Source of the DNA: Synechococcales cyanobacterium bin59.metabat.ball.084
GTDB lineage: Bacteria; Cyanobacteriota; Cyanobacteriia; Cyanobacteriales; Chamaesiphonaceae
Direction of reading: 5' to 3'
Assembly (NCBI GenBank): GCA_013297675.1
Contig: JAAFHZ010000002.1
Location: forward strand, 1-64,000
DNA length: 64,000 nt
The notes under the pieces are model-generated. The model was given only the letters and a program-made list of their open reading frames with translations. It made no database searches and was not told where the DNA came from. Below are positions 10,501 through 18,406 of this stretch, in pieces. Both the position numbers and the translations under genes were made by a program. The first letter of the stretch is position 1. Each line of letters opens with the position of its first letter.

Positions 10501-11166
10501 AGGCAGGCTATAAGAAGCACCCAATTCTAAAAAGAAATTAGCTTGGGTTTTTAATAGTTCAGTAATTTGTGGTTTATTACCAGTAGCCAAAGATGCTCTG
10601 ATGTTATTTAAGTCTTCGGGTACGCTGTCACCAAAAATTAGGCCAACTATATCAAATCCTAAATCTTCAGCGGTAGGCAGCGGTGCCTCCCGCCCAAAAA
10701 AGTCACCTAGCTTAGCTTGTAGACGAGCAAACAAATCAGCAGTTTGCTCTAAAATTTGCTCTTCATCGCACTCATAGCCGCTCAAAATTGCGGATAGCGG
10801 AGTATAGAGCACTTCGTAGCCCTCTAAGAGCAAAGCTCCTAGCTCATCATCTATAACTAGTTCTTCTGGGTATAGCGCCTGAAAAACATCTTCTAAATGG
10901 TGGGCAATAGTTTCGATCGTCTTTAAACCGCAGTTGGCCGCGCCACCTTTAATTGTATGCGCCGCCCGCATGAGAGTATGGACGCGCTCGATGTTTTTTT
11001 CTTCCAATAGAGCGATTAGGGTCTGCTCAATGGTTTGAATCAGTTCTGCCGATTCGATCGCAAAGTATTGATCAAGTGATTCGGTCATCTGAGGTTCGGT
11101 CATGGGAGATGGGGTTGGGGGGTGGCGTGGGCAACGCGAACGGTCAAAATGCGTGTCAGGGTTCAA
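7594..11166 (-). CDS. Hybrid chemotaxis histidine kinase CheA (HmpE/PilL-type)
   Basis: A 1190-residue CheA-family kinase fused to a receiver. In order: an Hpt domain with phospho-acceptor His70 in AAHTIKGGA; a second helical Hpt-like stretch to about 290; an acidic Asn/Asp-rich linker (about 300-440) with repeated DLLELFDV/DLFDL motifs; a dimerisation region; an ATPase with HLIRNSYDHG (N box), DNGGG (G1) and GRGIGL (G2); a CheW-like domain; and a C-terminal receiver with Asp in VVCDIEMP and Lys in YTTKPH. Met22 (MTEPQMTES) is a likelier start than residue 1. It belongs to a PatA-CheY-CheW-MCP-CheA operon like the cyanobacterial hmp/tax loci, which control type IV pilus motility. Confidence 0.92.
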   Translation of the reverse strand: MNPDTHFDRSRCPRHPPTPSPMTEPQMTESLDQYFAIESAELIQTIEQTLIALLEEKNIERVHTLMRAAHTIKGGAANCGLKTIETIAHHLEDVFQALYPEELVIDDELGALLLEGYEVLYTPLSAILSGYECDEEQILEQTADLFARLQAKLGDFFGREAPLPTAEDLGFDIVGLIFGDSVPEDLNNIRASLATGNKPQITELLKTQANFFLELGASYSLPGISQIAAATLRAIELNPHLIITIGQAALANFEAARTEILAGDRANGGTVSAALTQCLIATTPQAGEEQSVVANPLAITDRTENSDNADDFSGLLDADDFHAHSEDVSEFLDFLGTDDAEIVSNNQELFDLFDVDAEPANNSSGLADLLDLTTATADHSNNDLLELFDVAAAGSNNHDLFDLLGMSVETNPDARTNDLLELGEDEEYESVELIDNSGDISGFIPLVESSGSLIDEPDEVVFTDHQPTASNSLAMVAPNSDARSTDLTTSAFSGQLSSPFAAIDRILHSISTELPEALPPQAPPAAATINSNAPTIRVAIERLDRLSHAVSELLVDESQQNNRTENIYQIVKEAIEELGRAHNQLGAIRHWSDKNLLHVDKSRSRRAEDRRPVTPEDSTKVVWIEAPSANQPSFDMLEMDVYSDLHMLIQKLSDHMDLLGEKLENLEISSQRLRNSQNKRQQIFAVAQDELLQSRMEPISTVFDRFPRLVQQMVTKHKKPAELILAGTSVLVDKSTAEKLYDPLLHLIRNSYDHGLENPEVRAAQGKNNSGQITISAHHHGNRTTIEVKDNGGGLNFARIRQKAVEQNLISADQAAVANETELAELLFHPGFSTADKVSELSGRGIGLDVVRTQIEALQGSISVKSIVGQGTTFSLQIPLSFTTARLLICKSQGKTYALLSDSVQQIIIPLPTQLQEKPGGQTLYRYKNGVREELIAVQNLADLVSYNCPVTSGRPEVSPGLLIMVQAANGLRCLAIDKIVSEQELVITPVGNVFATPTFVQGSSTLGDGSLTLAIDPVALLDETGSRPVSMRARDTSAKAQLALPVEETVVEAELLPYNAGNNQITVLIVDDSLVQRQGLLRTLSGAGYQVLQAANGQEALAQLNQHHEVQVVVCDIEMPYMNGFEFLSYCRQDARLSQIPTIMLTTRSGAKHRQLALALGAKAYTTKPHADQELLTAVENMLKTPALV

Positions 11167-11210
11167 TGTGGCAATAGATAGGGATATTCCCTACCATTGC
11201 CCAAAAAATC

Positions 11211-14200
11211 CTAGTCAACTTTAAAGCGGCTCACGCTGGTTTGGAGATTGTCTGAAGTAGTTAGCAGATCTTTAAAGGACGACGAGAGCTGAGTAGCGCT
11301 GTCGGCAGTTTTGATCACGATTTCTGCTACGTCGTTCATTACTATAGTTAGCTTTTGAGACTCTTGATTTTGGTTGTTAGCCGCCTGAGAAATCGACTGC
11401 ACCAGGCCGCCAATTTCGCTAGTAGCAATTACGATTTCGCTGAGAGTTTGGCGAGTTTCGTTTACCAATTGAGTACCCTGCACCACCTGAGCAATCCCTA
11501 CTTCCATCGCTTCGGTAACTTCGTTAGTACCACTGCGAATTTCGTCTACCAAGCGGCTGATTTCGGTAGTGGCATTGGCCGATTGATAGGCCAAAGACCG
11601 GACTTCATCGGCTACCACGGCGAAACCCTTGCCATATTCACCGGCTCTAGTTGCTTCGATCGAAGCGTTTAAGGCCAACAAGTTGGTTTGAGTAGCAAAG
11701 TTTTCAACCAAGCTGACCACCTTAGAAATCTTCTGAAAGGTTTCACCCAAACGCTTCACCTTTTTGCCAGTTTCTGACACCGTAGAGCGGATTTCTAGAA
11801 TCTCGTTTACAGTGCATTCAATCAAGCGATCGCCGTTTTGGACGGTGCTATTGGCCGCATTTACAGCCCGATCGATCTGCATGGCAAACTCCGCGACTTC
11901 GGCAGAAGAAGTTTCCAATAGTTTTACTTGGCTCATCGCAGAGTCGAGGCGATCGATTTCACCTTGGGCTTGGCTAGATAGACCTTCTACTAACACGTTG
12001 TTCAGGCTAGAGTTTTCGCTCATGCTCTTGGCTGCTACCTGGACTTGACGCACCAAAGAGCGCAAGCTTTGAATAGTGGTGTTGTAACCATCGGCAATGG
12101 TGCCAATTTCAGTTTCAGATAGAGGAGCACGGATAGTAAGATCGCCTCGGAAAGATGGTTCCAACGCTTTCAAGACGCGCATCGCTTCTTGCTCTAAACT
12201 TTCTCTAGCTCCACGTTCCCGCCCCAGAGACTCAGCCAATTCTTTTTCTTGGGTTTGAATTTGAGCTACATAGCTAGTGAGCTGTAGTGCTACGGCCAAC
12301 TGATTGGCGATCTGAGTGACCAATTCGCTATCATTTTCTTGCCACTTGCGAGGCGCATCATTTTGATAGACTGCTACTAGGCCCCAGAGCTTATCACCTT
12401 GGAAAACAGGAGCAATAATGTAGGCTTTAGCCTGATATTTTTCCAGAGAATTTAGGTAGCATTCTGGGAAGTTTTTGCTATAAATATCATCTACAACGGT
12501 AACTTTTTTACCCTTAGAATAACGACCACCAGCAGTTTCTTGGAGGTAAGTATCAGTCTGCGTGTTATCGCTAGTGTTCCATTTGCGCACTACGCACTGG
12601 TCACTTTGAGTCCGGTTGCCCGACAAAACTGCATCCTTGCCCTGCTCTACCAACAGCGACATCCAGCCGCTAGTTACCGCTTCAGCTACTACTTGACCAC
12701 TCCAATCGGCGTTGAATTGGTAAATGACCGCTCGATCGGCATTCATCGCAGTGCGCAGCTCCTGGGTGACATTTTGGAACACCGCGTCAATTTCTAAAGT
12801 TTGACGAATTCGATCGGTGATTTTAGCTAGAGTTTGCTGTTGCTCCGAACGAATCCGCAATTTATTCAAGTAGCCGATTTGCTCCATGGCGATTCCCACC
12901 TGCAAACCGATTTGGCGCAGAGTTTCGATCTCGTCATCTTGCCATTTACGGGCTTTATCGTTCTGGTACATGGCAATTAAGCCCCAGAGATGCTTATCAG
13001 CGCCAAAAACCGAGGCGATCGCATAGGCCCGAGCTTCAAACTGCTCTAGCAATTCCATATGGCAAGCTTGGTGCCCAGATAGATAGATGTCATCAATCGC
13101 CAAAGTACCACCATCTTTGTAGCGACCGCCTTCATTGCGCTGCAAGAAGGTATCAGCCACCATTGGTACCGAGGTCATTAAGCTATTCCAGCCTGCTGTG
13201 ACCGATTCAGCCACAAAGTTGCCGCTCCAGTCATCGTTAAAGCGGTATACCGCTACCCGATTCACGCCCAACAGCTTACGGCTTTCTTGAGTAGCAATTT
13301 GCAGCACAGCTTCTTCGGTTTTGGCGCTCCGAATGCGTTCCTGCATTTTAGCTAAGCCTTTTTCCCGCTGGTATTGGGCAGTCATGCGCTGGTTTTGGAA
13401 CTGCTGATGACGTTGGTAAAGGGTCTGTTGCAAGGGCTGGCTGAATTTGCCTGCAAATCCTTGGAGTACTTCTAGTTCGCCTTTTTGCCAGTTGCGCGGG
13501 CCAGAGTTTTGGTAGGCACCCAGCATTCCCAAGAGCTGATCGTTGTAGACAATCGGCACTACTAAGTAAGCGCGAATTTGATAAGAATCTAAAATTTCTA
13601 CCAGGCAGCGGCTCAGATTCTTGGTCTGAATATCATTAACAGCATAGTACTGCTTATAGTTTTCATTGTTGATCGAGTAGTCAAAATCAAATCTGTCACC
13701 AGCTTTGACCCAGTTTACATCTACCGATTCCGTGAGCACTTTACCGCTCCAGTCAGGGTTATAAGCAAAAACCATGACCCGATCGACTTTTAAGCTGTTG
13801 CGGACAGTCTCGGTCAAGTTTTGCAGTAAGCCTTGAGCTTCGAGGTTAATGGCGTTAATAGGGTCGCGGTTTTGCACCAGTTGCAGCAGCGGCAAGCTGG
13901 GCTGAATTGCCAAGGTAAGCTCTAAGGTTATTTGAGCCAGCAGATTGATTTCGCCATCAGTCCAGCGATGAGCGCGACTACATTGCTGTAGTACCAGTAA
14001 GCCCCAGACTTTTTGCAGACCATAGCTATTAGTATCATTGGCGTAGTCGTTCAATAAGACGGGAATAGTAATCTGTGAACGAACTTGCAGCGTTTCTAGC
14101 ACCTGTTTTTGATGAGGAGAAGCTGAAACAATATCTAATTCTACATAACGCTGGTTTTGGTAGTCAGCAGTATAGTCAGCACCAAAAGCAATGAGGGGTA

Positions 14201-14534
14201 GCTCTGTACCCAAAGCAGGACTAAAACCATTATTAACAGCTTCGGAGATGATCTTCACCTGGTTGTTGTCATTAACCTGACCAACCAATACTCGATCGAT
14301 GCTCAAGATATTTTGCAATTCGCTGGTGGCCATGGCCAAAGCTACTTCGCTGTTTTTGGCTTGGCGAATCTTGGTCGCAATACCATGAATGCGCTGTTGA
14401 TCACTTTTGCTCGCGCCGGTAGGAGCAGTCTTGGCAGGCGGCACTGAGCGATCGTACTCGGGTTCTATTTGCAGTTTGGTGTTGTCTATTTTCATAGTGG
14501 TTTCTGGTTGGTCGGCACTTCTGCTTTTAAACAT
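11211..14534 (-). CDS. Soluble methyl-accepting chemotaxis protein with four GAF domains (HmpD/PilJ-type)
   Basis: A 1107-residue receptor without convincing membrane segments. Four GAF-like modules span about 50-210, 230-380, 395-560 and 575-760; modules 2-4 share the DRV(M/A)V...DWSGKV and PRKWQ...E pattern. A HAMP-like linker (about 790-850) is followed by the MCP signalling hairpin, with its tip in TNLLALNASIEA(T)RAGE...GFAVVADEVRSLA. GAF 3 has ACHMELLEQF, where Cys-His sits at the bilin-attachment position of cyanobacteriochromes; GAF 2 has RCLVEIL and GAF 4 ECYLNSL there. Chromophore binding is therefore possible for GAF 3 but not shown. It sits between CheW and CheA in the operon and presumably feeds their signalling array. 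Confidence 0.92.
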   Translation of the reverse strand: MFKSRSADQPETTMKIDNTKLQIEPEYDRSVPPAKTAPTGASKSDQQRIHGIATKIRQAKNSEVALAMATSELQNILSIDRVLVGQVNDNNQVKIISEAVNNGFSPALGTELPLIAFGADYTADYQNQRYVELDIVSASPHQKQVLETLQVRSQITIPVLLNDYANDTNSYGLQKVWGLLVLQQCSRAHRWTDGEINLLAQITLELTLAIQPSLPLLQLVQNRDPINAINLEAQGLLQNLTETVRNSLKVDRVMVFAYNPDWSGKVLTESVDVNWVKAGDRFDFDYSINNENYKQYYAVNDIQTKNLSRCLVEILDSYQIRAYLVVPIVYNDQLLGMLGAYQNSGPRNWQKGELEVLQGFAGKFSQPLQQTLYQRHQQFQNQRMTAQYQREKGLAKMQERIRSAKTEEAVLQIATQESRKLLGVNRVAVYRFNDDWSGNFVAESVTAGWNSLMTSVPMVADTFLQRNEGGRYKDGGTLAIDDIYLSGHQACHMELLEQFEARAYAIASVFGADKHLWGLIAMYQNDKARKWQDDEIETLRQIGLQVGIAMEQIGYLNKLRIRSEQQQTLAKITDRIRQTLEIDAVFQNVTQELRTAMNADRAVIYQFNADWSGQVVAEAVTSGWMSLLVEQGKDAVLSGNRTQSDQCVVRKWNTSDNTQTDTYLQETAGGRYSKGKKVTVVDDIYSKNFPECYLNSLEKYQAKAYIIAPVFQGDKLWGLVAVYQNDAPRKWQENDSELVTQIANQLAVALQLTSYVAQIQTQEKELAESLGRERGARESLEQEAMRVLKALEPSFRGDLTIRAPLSETEIGTIADGYNTTIQSLRSLVRQVQVAAKSMSENSSLNNVLVEGLSSQAQGEIDRLDSAMSQVKLLETSSAEVAEFAMQIDRAVNAANSTVQNGDRLIECTVNEILEIRSTVSETGKKVKRLGETFQKISKVVSLVENFATQTNLLALNASIEATRAGEYGKGFAVVADEVRSLAYQSANATTEISRLVDEIRSGTNEVTEAMEVGIAQVVQGTQLVNETRQTLSEIVIATSEIGGLVQSISQAANNQNQESQKLTIVMNDVAEIVIKTADSATQLSSSFKDLLTTSDNLQTSVSRFKVD

Positions 14535-14607
14535 GGAACTGAGTCTCCAATTTGGTGGGGTGGTTAGGGTCTAGCGAAAAATAAGTTGGAAAATTAAATT
14601 TTGGTTG

Positions 14608-15141
14608 TTATAAATTCATTGCTTGAAAAATACGGGGCAAGTCAATTAGCAGCCACAGGAGGTCTGCCTGGTCTAGAAAGTAGCCAGCCAAAAAACGGCG
14701 CATTTTGGCAGCTATAAAATTGTCACTAATCGGAATCGCTAAGGCCGGATCGTAAGTCATGACCGAGATCGTGCGATCGACCATCAGGCCGATGGTGGTT
14801 GATCCCACCTGTACCATTAGCACCGTGGCCTTGGTGGCTTGGGGGCAGCGCTGACTGTAGTACTCACCGCCCATAAACTGCGCTAAATCGGCAACCCAGG
14901 TAGATTTGCCCCGCCAATTGACAATGCCTAATAAATAGGGAGCCATTTGAGGGACTGGTAAAATCTCGCTCACGGGTAGCTCGATCGCTCCTTGTAAATT
15001 GTGCAAAGAAAGCAATGCCTGAGTATCGGGCTGAATGCTAAAGCCCAAGAACCTTTCTTCTGTTGCGCCAATCGTTAAATCTGTAGACCGACCAAATGCT
15101 CTGCCCGCAGAGGCGTTGGCTAATTGAATTGCTGAAACCAT
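14608..15141 (-). CDS. CheW-like chemotaxis adaptor (HmpC/PilI-type)
   Basis: A 177-residue CheW protein. Typical CheW landmarks are visible: PVSEILPVPQMAPYLLGIVNWRG (split here by position, residues about 56-80), followed by TWVADLAQFMG, a MVQVGSTTIGLMVDRTISVMTY strand pair corresponding to V..G...G..VD.V, and a C-terminal hydrophobic YFLDQADLLWLLIDLPRIF. It links the GAF receptor to the CheA kinase, whose genes lie immediately downstream. It begins seven bases after the CheY stop, which indicates co-transcription. The same gene position is held by CheW in the hmp and tax1 clusters of other cyanobacteria. Confidence 0.88.
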   Translation of the reverse strand: MVSAIQLANASAGRAFGRSTDLTIGATEERFLGFSIQPDTQALLSLHNLQGAIELPVSEILPVPQMAPYLLGIVNWRGKSTWVADLAQFMGGEYYSQRCPQATKATVLMVQVGSTTIGLMVDRTISVMTYDPALAIPISDNFIAAKMRRFLAGYFLDQADLLWLLIDLPRIFQAMNL

Positions 15142-15148
15142 AACAACC

Positions 15149-15511
15149 CTAGTTCATTAACTGACTGACGGTTTGAATCAATGTTTGCTCATCTACCGAT
15201 TTACTCAGGTAAGCATCGGCACCGCTCATGTTGCCCCAAGTGCGATCCATTTCCTTGTCTTTGGTGGAGTAAATAACTACCGGAATTGACTTGGTGTTGG
15301 GGTCATCTTTCAGCTTGCGGCATAGCTCAAAGCCACTTTCTCCCGGCAAGATCACGTCGAGTAAAATCAACGATGGTCTTTGTTGTTTGACTCGAATTTC
15401 GGCTTCTTCACCGCTAGTGACACCTAAAACTGTGTAGCCGCTACCTTCTAAGCAGCGCTTCAGCTTTTCCATTTCGGTCTTGCTATCTTCGACAATTAAA
15501 ACTTGACTCAT
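15149..15511 (-). CDS. CheY-like single-domain response regulator (HmpB/PilH-type)
   Basis: A 120-residue stand-alone receiver domain. Phospho-acceptor Asp52 sits in ILLDVILPGESGFE, the acidic pocket is VEDS (residues 7-10), the switch Ser/Thr is in VIYSTK, and the conserved Lys is in YLSKSVD. There is no output domain, so it works by protein contact, as in PilH or CheY. It follows the PatA-like regulator by only three bases and precedes CheW by seven, so the genes form one transcription unit. In pilus-type chemosensory systems this gene controls the extension or retraction motors or acts as a phosphate sink; which applies here cannot be told from sequence. Confidence 0.92.
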   Translation of the reverse strand: MSQVLIVEDSKTEMEKLKRCLEGSGYTVLGVTSGEEAEIRVKQQRPSLILLDVILPGESGFELCRKLKDDPNTKSIPVVIYSTKDKEMDRTWGNMSGADAYLSKSVDEQTLIQTVSQLMN

Positions 15512-15514
15512 GAT

Positions 15515-16732
15515 CTAACTCCTGACGGTAATGTGTTTTTCTAAGATTTTTAATACAGTTTCAGCAGAGACGGGCTTAGATAAGAAATCTGTAGAACCCA
15601 CCATTTTGGAACGCATTCGATCGACTAAGCCATCTTTGCCAGTTAAAATTACAACTGGAATATGTTTCAGGCTGGGAGTCTTGCGAATTTGGGCACAAAC
15701 TTCATAGCCGTTAATAATCGGCATTAACAAATCCAAGAAAATAAAATCTGGCCTGTTTTTAATCAACTGTGGCATAATTTTGAGCGGCTCTTGTACCCCG
15801 TAGCAGTCATAGCCGTGAGCTGTCAAAATTTGGCTCAGAGTCTGATAAACCAACGGGCTATCATCTATACAGGCCACCGTAATGCCTTTTTTAATGATTT
15901 TAGGAGCACGACTTTCGATCGAGCGGCTGGGTACCGCAGTTCTCGAAAGCCCGATCGAACCAGATTTCAGAAAGAATAAAATTGACTTAGCCAGCTCCGG
16001 CAAAGGATATTGATGCTCTGCGGCTAGATCTCGCATGGTTTTAGTGCCATCGATCGTCGAAAGCATGGTTTTTTCATGGGAGTCTGCGGGCAAAGAAGCA
16101 ATCAGGTCGGTTTTTTGAACTACCGGAAACAGGTTTGGTGAGAATGCCGTATTAAAATTGGTTTGCCATTCTTGCCAGTTCCTGACGGCTGTTTTTAAGA
16201 TGGGATCGGTTTCTAAGAGCGGTAAAAATAACGTGGATTTGGTAGCAGTACCGTCTTCATCGTCCTCATCCGATTTCTGCGGCTCATAGCTAAATAGCCT
16301 GAGATCAAATTTATCTTCAGTGGATTTACTGAACTGAATCAGATCAAAAAATACTTCGGTAGCTACCCCGATACTAATATTAGTTAGCTCTTGACGAGTA
16401 AGGGTATCCTCCACCATCAAATCCGCTAACCGTAGAGAGCTTTGTTGGGGCGTGTGCGGGTTAGAAATATTTTCTATCCACTCCACTGGAATCGGATTTT
16501 CTTGTTTAGCTAAATGCCGTTTCCAATATGATACAGGGTCACTATTAGACCCTAACCAGATCAACCGCCCCAGTCTAAAGACAAAGGCGAAACAAGTCTG
16601 TTTGTTGAGAGATTCAACTACTAGCTCTCCGCTAAAGTTTTGCTGTCTAAACTTTTGGATCTGAAGAATCACGTTCTTGAGATCTGTCTCCAAACTTTTG
16701 TGCTGGAGCGATTCTGTACTGGCTGTACTCAT
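15515..16732 (-). CDS. PatA/HmpA-like response regulator (DUF4388 + receiver)
   Basis: A 405-residue protein with an N-terminal PATAN/DUF4388-type domain (begins about residue 20, with FSGELVVESLNKQTCFAFVFRLGRL in two strands), a helical linker, and a C-terminal receiver from about residue 285. The receiver has CIDDSP, Asp in IFLDLLMP, Thr in VILTGKDG and Lys in LSKPVS. This is the PatA architecture of cyanobacteria, placed first in hmp, pix and tax operons; PatA-type regulators affect heterocyst pattern, phototaxis or pilus motor positioning. It heads the operon: 218 bases separate it from the divergently unrelated ABC gene, and the promoter should lie in that gap. Confidence 0.9.
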   Translation of the reverse strand: MSTASTESLQHKSLETDLKNVILQIQKFRQQNFSGELVVESLNKQTCFAFVFRLGRLIWLGSNSDPVSYWKRHLAKQENPIPVEWIENISNPHTPQQSSLRLADLMVEDTLTRQELTNISIGVATEVFFDLIQFSKSTEDKFDLRLFSYEPQKSDEDDEDGTATKSTLFLPLLETDPILKTAVRNWQEWQTNFNTAFSPNLFPVVQKTDLIASLPADSHEKTMLSTIDGTKTMRDLAAEHQYPLPELAKSILFFLKSGSIGLSRTAVPSRSIESRAPKIIKKGITVACIDDSPLVYQTLSQILTAHGYDCYGVQEPLKIMPQLIKNRPDFIFLDLLMPIINGYEVCAQIRKTPSLKHIPVVILTGKDGLVDRMRSKMVGSTDFLSKPVSAETVLKILEKHITVRS

Positions 16733-16950
16733 AGAGCACGTTCTCTTATTTATGACATGGCGTGGGCTAGCAACGGCAAGCTGTAAAGATTGCCTGAGGT
16801 TAACGTTCCCTATCCATGGTCAAAATCAAACAAATTGTTAAATTTTCTATTTCAGTGAAATAAAAATTTATACTATGTCGGTGTTGAATACCAAAGAGAT
16901 TAACTAGCTCTCATGTCCGGCTGAAGCCAATTAATCTTCCAGCATCAAAG

Positions 16951-17745
16951 TTAGCCAATTACCCGAATTGGTCCTTCGGTGCTGGCACTAAAAAACTGCC
17001 GAACTACCGGGTCTTGAGTGCTATCAATATCCGCAGTTCGACCATTCCATTGGACTTTGCCTTTGTGCAGAAAAATAATTCGATCGGTGGTGCGGCGAAT
17101 GGTGCTGTCTTGGTGTGTGACCATCACATGGGTTTCACAGCCACCTTTAACGGTCTGCAAATTCCGCACTAAGTCTTCGATTACCGTAGAGGCGATCGGG
17201 TCAAGTCCAGCAGTAGGCTCATCGTAAAGCAATACTTCCGGGTTATCCTGTGGTCGTTCGGGGTTAGACATAATCGCCCGAGCAAAGCTCACCCGCTTTT
17301 TCATCCCTCCCGAAAGCTGATCAGGATATCGATCAGCTACGCCTTTCATCCCCACTAGCGAGAGCTTGTCTTCTACCAAGCTGCGGATTTTTTGGCGGGA
17401 GAGCTTGCTCTGCTGAATCATCCTAAAGCCGACGTTTTCTTCTACAGTCAAAGAGTCAAACAAGGCCGCCTGTTGAAACACCATGCCAATATACAGCGGG
17501 TCTTGGGCATCTTCGATCGAACCCTGCCGCTTTTGTCCCAAAATATAAACGCTGCCGCTGTCAGGAGTTAACAGTCCGGCGATGATCCTCAAAATGGTCG
17601 ATTTCCCGGTGCCCGAAGGACCAATAATTCCTAGCCCTTCGCCTTTGTAGATATCTACATCTACCCCATCTAAGATCACATTCTCGCCAAATTTTTGGCA
17701 GACACCCCGAAGCTGAATGATCGGTTCACGCATATTAAGTCTCAA
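16951..17745 (-). CDS. ABC transporter ATP-binding protein, MlaF/TGD3-like
   Basis: A 264-residue ABC ATPase with every catalytic motif: Walker A GPSGTGKST (about residues 43-51), Q-loop VFQQAALF, signature LSGGM, Walker B VLLYDEPTAGLD and switch His in VTHQDS. The form LSGGMKKRV with FDSLTVEENV is typical of the lipid-transport branch (MlaF in bacteria, TGD3 in chloroplasts), which powers phospholipid movement between membranes with a permease and an MCE-domain protein. Neither partner is encoded here, so it presumably works with a permease encoded elsewhere. The membrane protein gene that precedes it ends six bases before its start, making a likely two-gene operon. Confidence 0.88.
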   Translation of the reverse strand: MRLNMREPIIQLRGVCQKFGENVILDGVDVDIYKGEGLGIIGPSGTGKSTILRIIAGLLTPDSGSVYILGQKRQGSIEDAQDPLYIGMVFQQAALFDSLTVEENVGFRMIQQSKLSRQKIRSLVEDKLSLVGMKGVADRYPDQLSGGMKKRVSFARAIMSNPERPQDNPEVLLYDEPTAGLDPIASTVIEDLVRNLQTVKGGCETHVMVTHQDSTIRRTTDRIIFLHKGKVQWNGRTADIDSTQDPVVRQFFSASTEGPIRVIG

Positions 17746-17751
17746 TAAAAA

Positions 17752-18276
17752 TTAGCTAGCCGCAGTTTTTTGCAGGTCAATTGTCAGCGCCTGCCCCCAT
17801 TTGATGGCGATGTCGCTGTCAGTAAAGGGAATTTTACAGTTCTCCTGATCTTCGCACAGGAGTTCTAGCTCAATTTTTTTGCCCGCTGGAGGATTAAGAG
17901 GGTCAGCAACTTCATCATTGACCAGCAACTGTACCGCGCTCACGGCAGAAAGCAAGATGCTTTGGGGATCTTTAATGCCTTGACGGCTAGGTTTACCCCA
18001 AGTAAGCTGCTGACCTTTTTGCCCCAAAATGGCGCGAATATCGTATTTTGCTCGATCGAAGTCTGCTGCCCACCGCTCATAAGCCTGGAGCTTCTGAAAT
18101 TCTTCCCAGCCCGCCCAAGCTAGGCCGATAAATATGGCTAAAAACACCAACCACGCTAGACCTCTAGCCATTTTATGCTCCCGAAAATCTGAAAATTGAA
18201 CATCACTTAATTGCCAAATTTTAGCGGTCAGTTGATAATTACCCTGAGCATTATTGCTTAGTCGCATGACGAGCAT
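17752..18276 (-). CDS. Conserved hypothetical membrane-anchored protein
   Basis: I do not recognise the family. The protein has up to 174 residues. From Met36 (about 18171) it reads as a typical one-span membrane protein: a short basic start, a hydrophobic segment LAWLVFLAIFIGLAWAG, and a soluble domain of about 110 residues. That Met is the likelier start, since the preceding 35 residues are polar and low in conservation signals. The soluble part has a Cys pair spaced five residues apart (LLCEDQENCKI), which may form a disulfide if it faces the periplasm. It lies six bases upstream of the MlaF-like ATPase, so a role in the same envelope lipid process is possible but only inferred from position. 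Confidence 0.7.
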   Translation of the reverse strand: MLVMRLSNNAQGNYQLTAKIWQLSDVQFSDFREHKMARGLAWLVFLAIFIGLAWAGWEEFQKLQAYERWAADFDRAKYDIRAILGQKGQQLTWGKPSRQGIKDPQSILLSAVSAVQLLVNDEVADPLNPPAGKKIELELLCEDQENCKIPFTDSDIAIKWGQALTIDLQKTAAS

Positions 18277-18406
18277 TATGGCTCAATGTAGAATGATAAA
18301 AGTAATCAGTTTATAGATGCGATTATACAATTTCTGGTAAACCAAACTAACCTTGGTCTAACCGGCCTCACCCATTCGCAACCAACGCTGTCTCCACCAG
18401 GAATAT

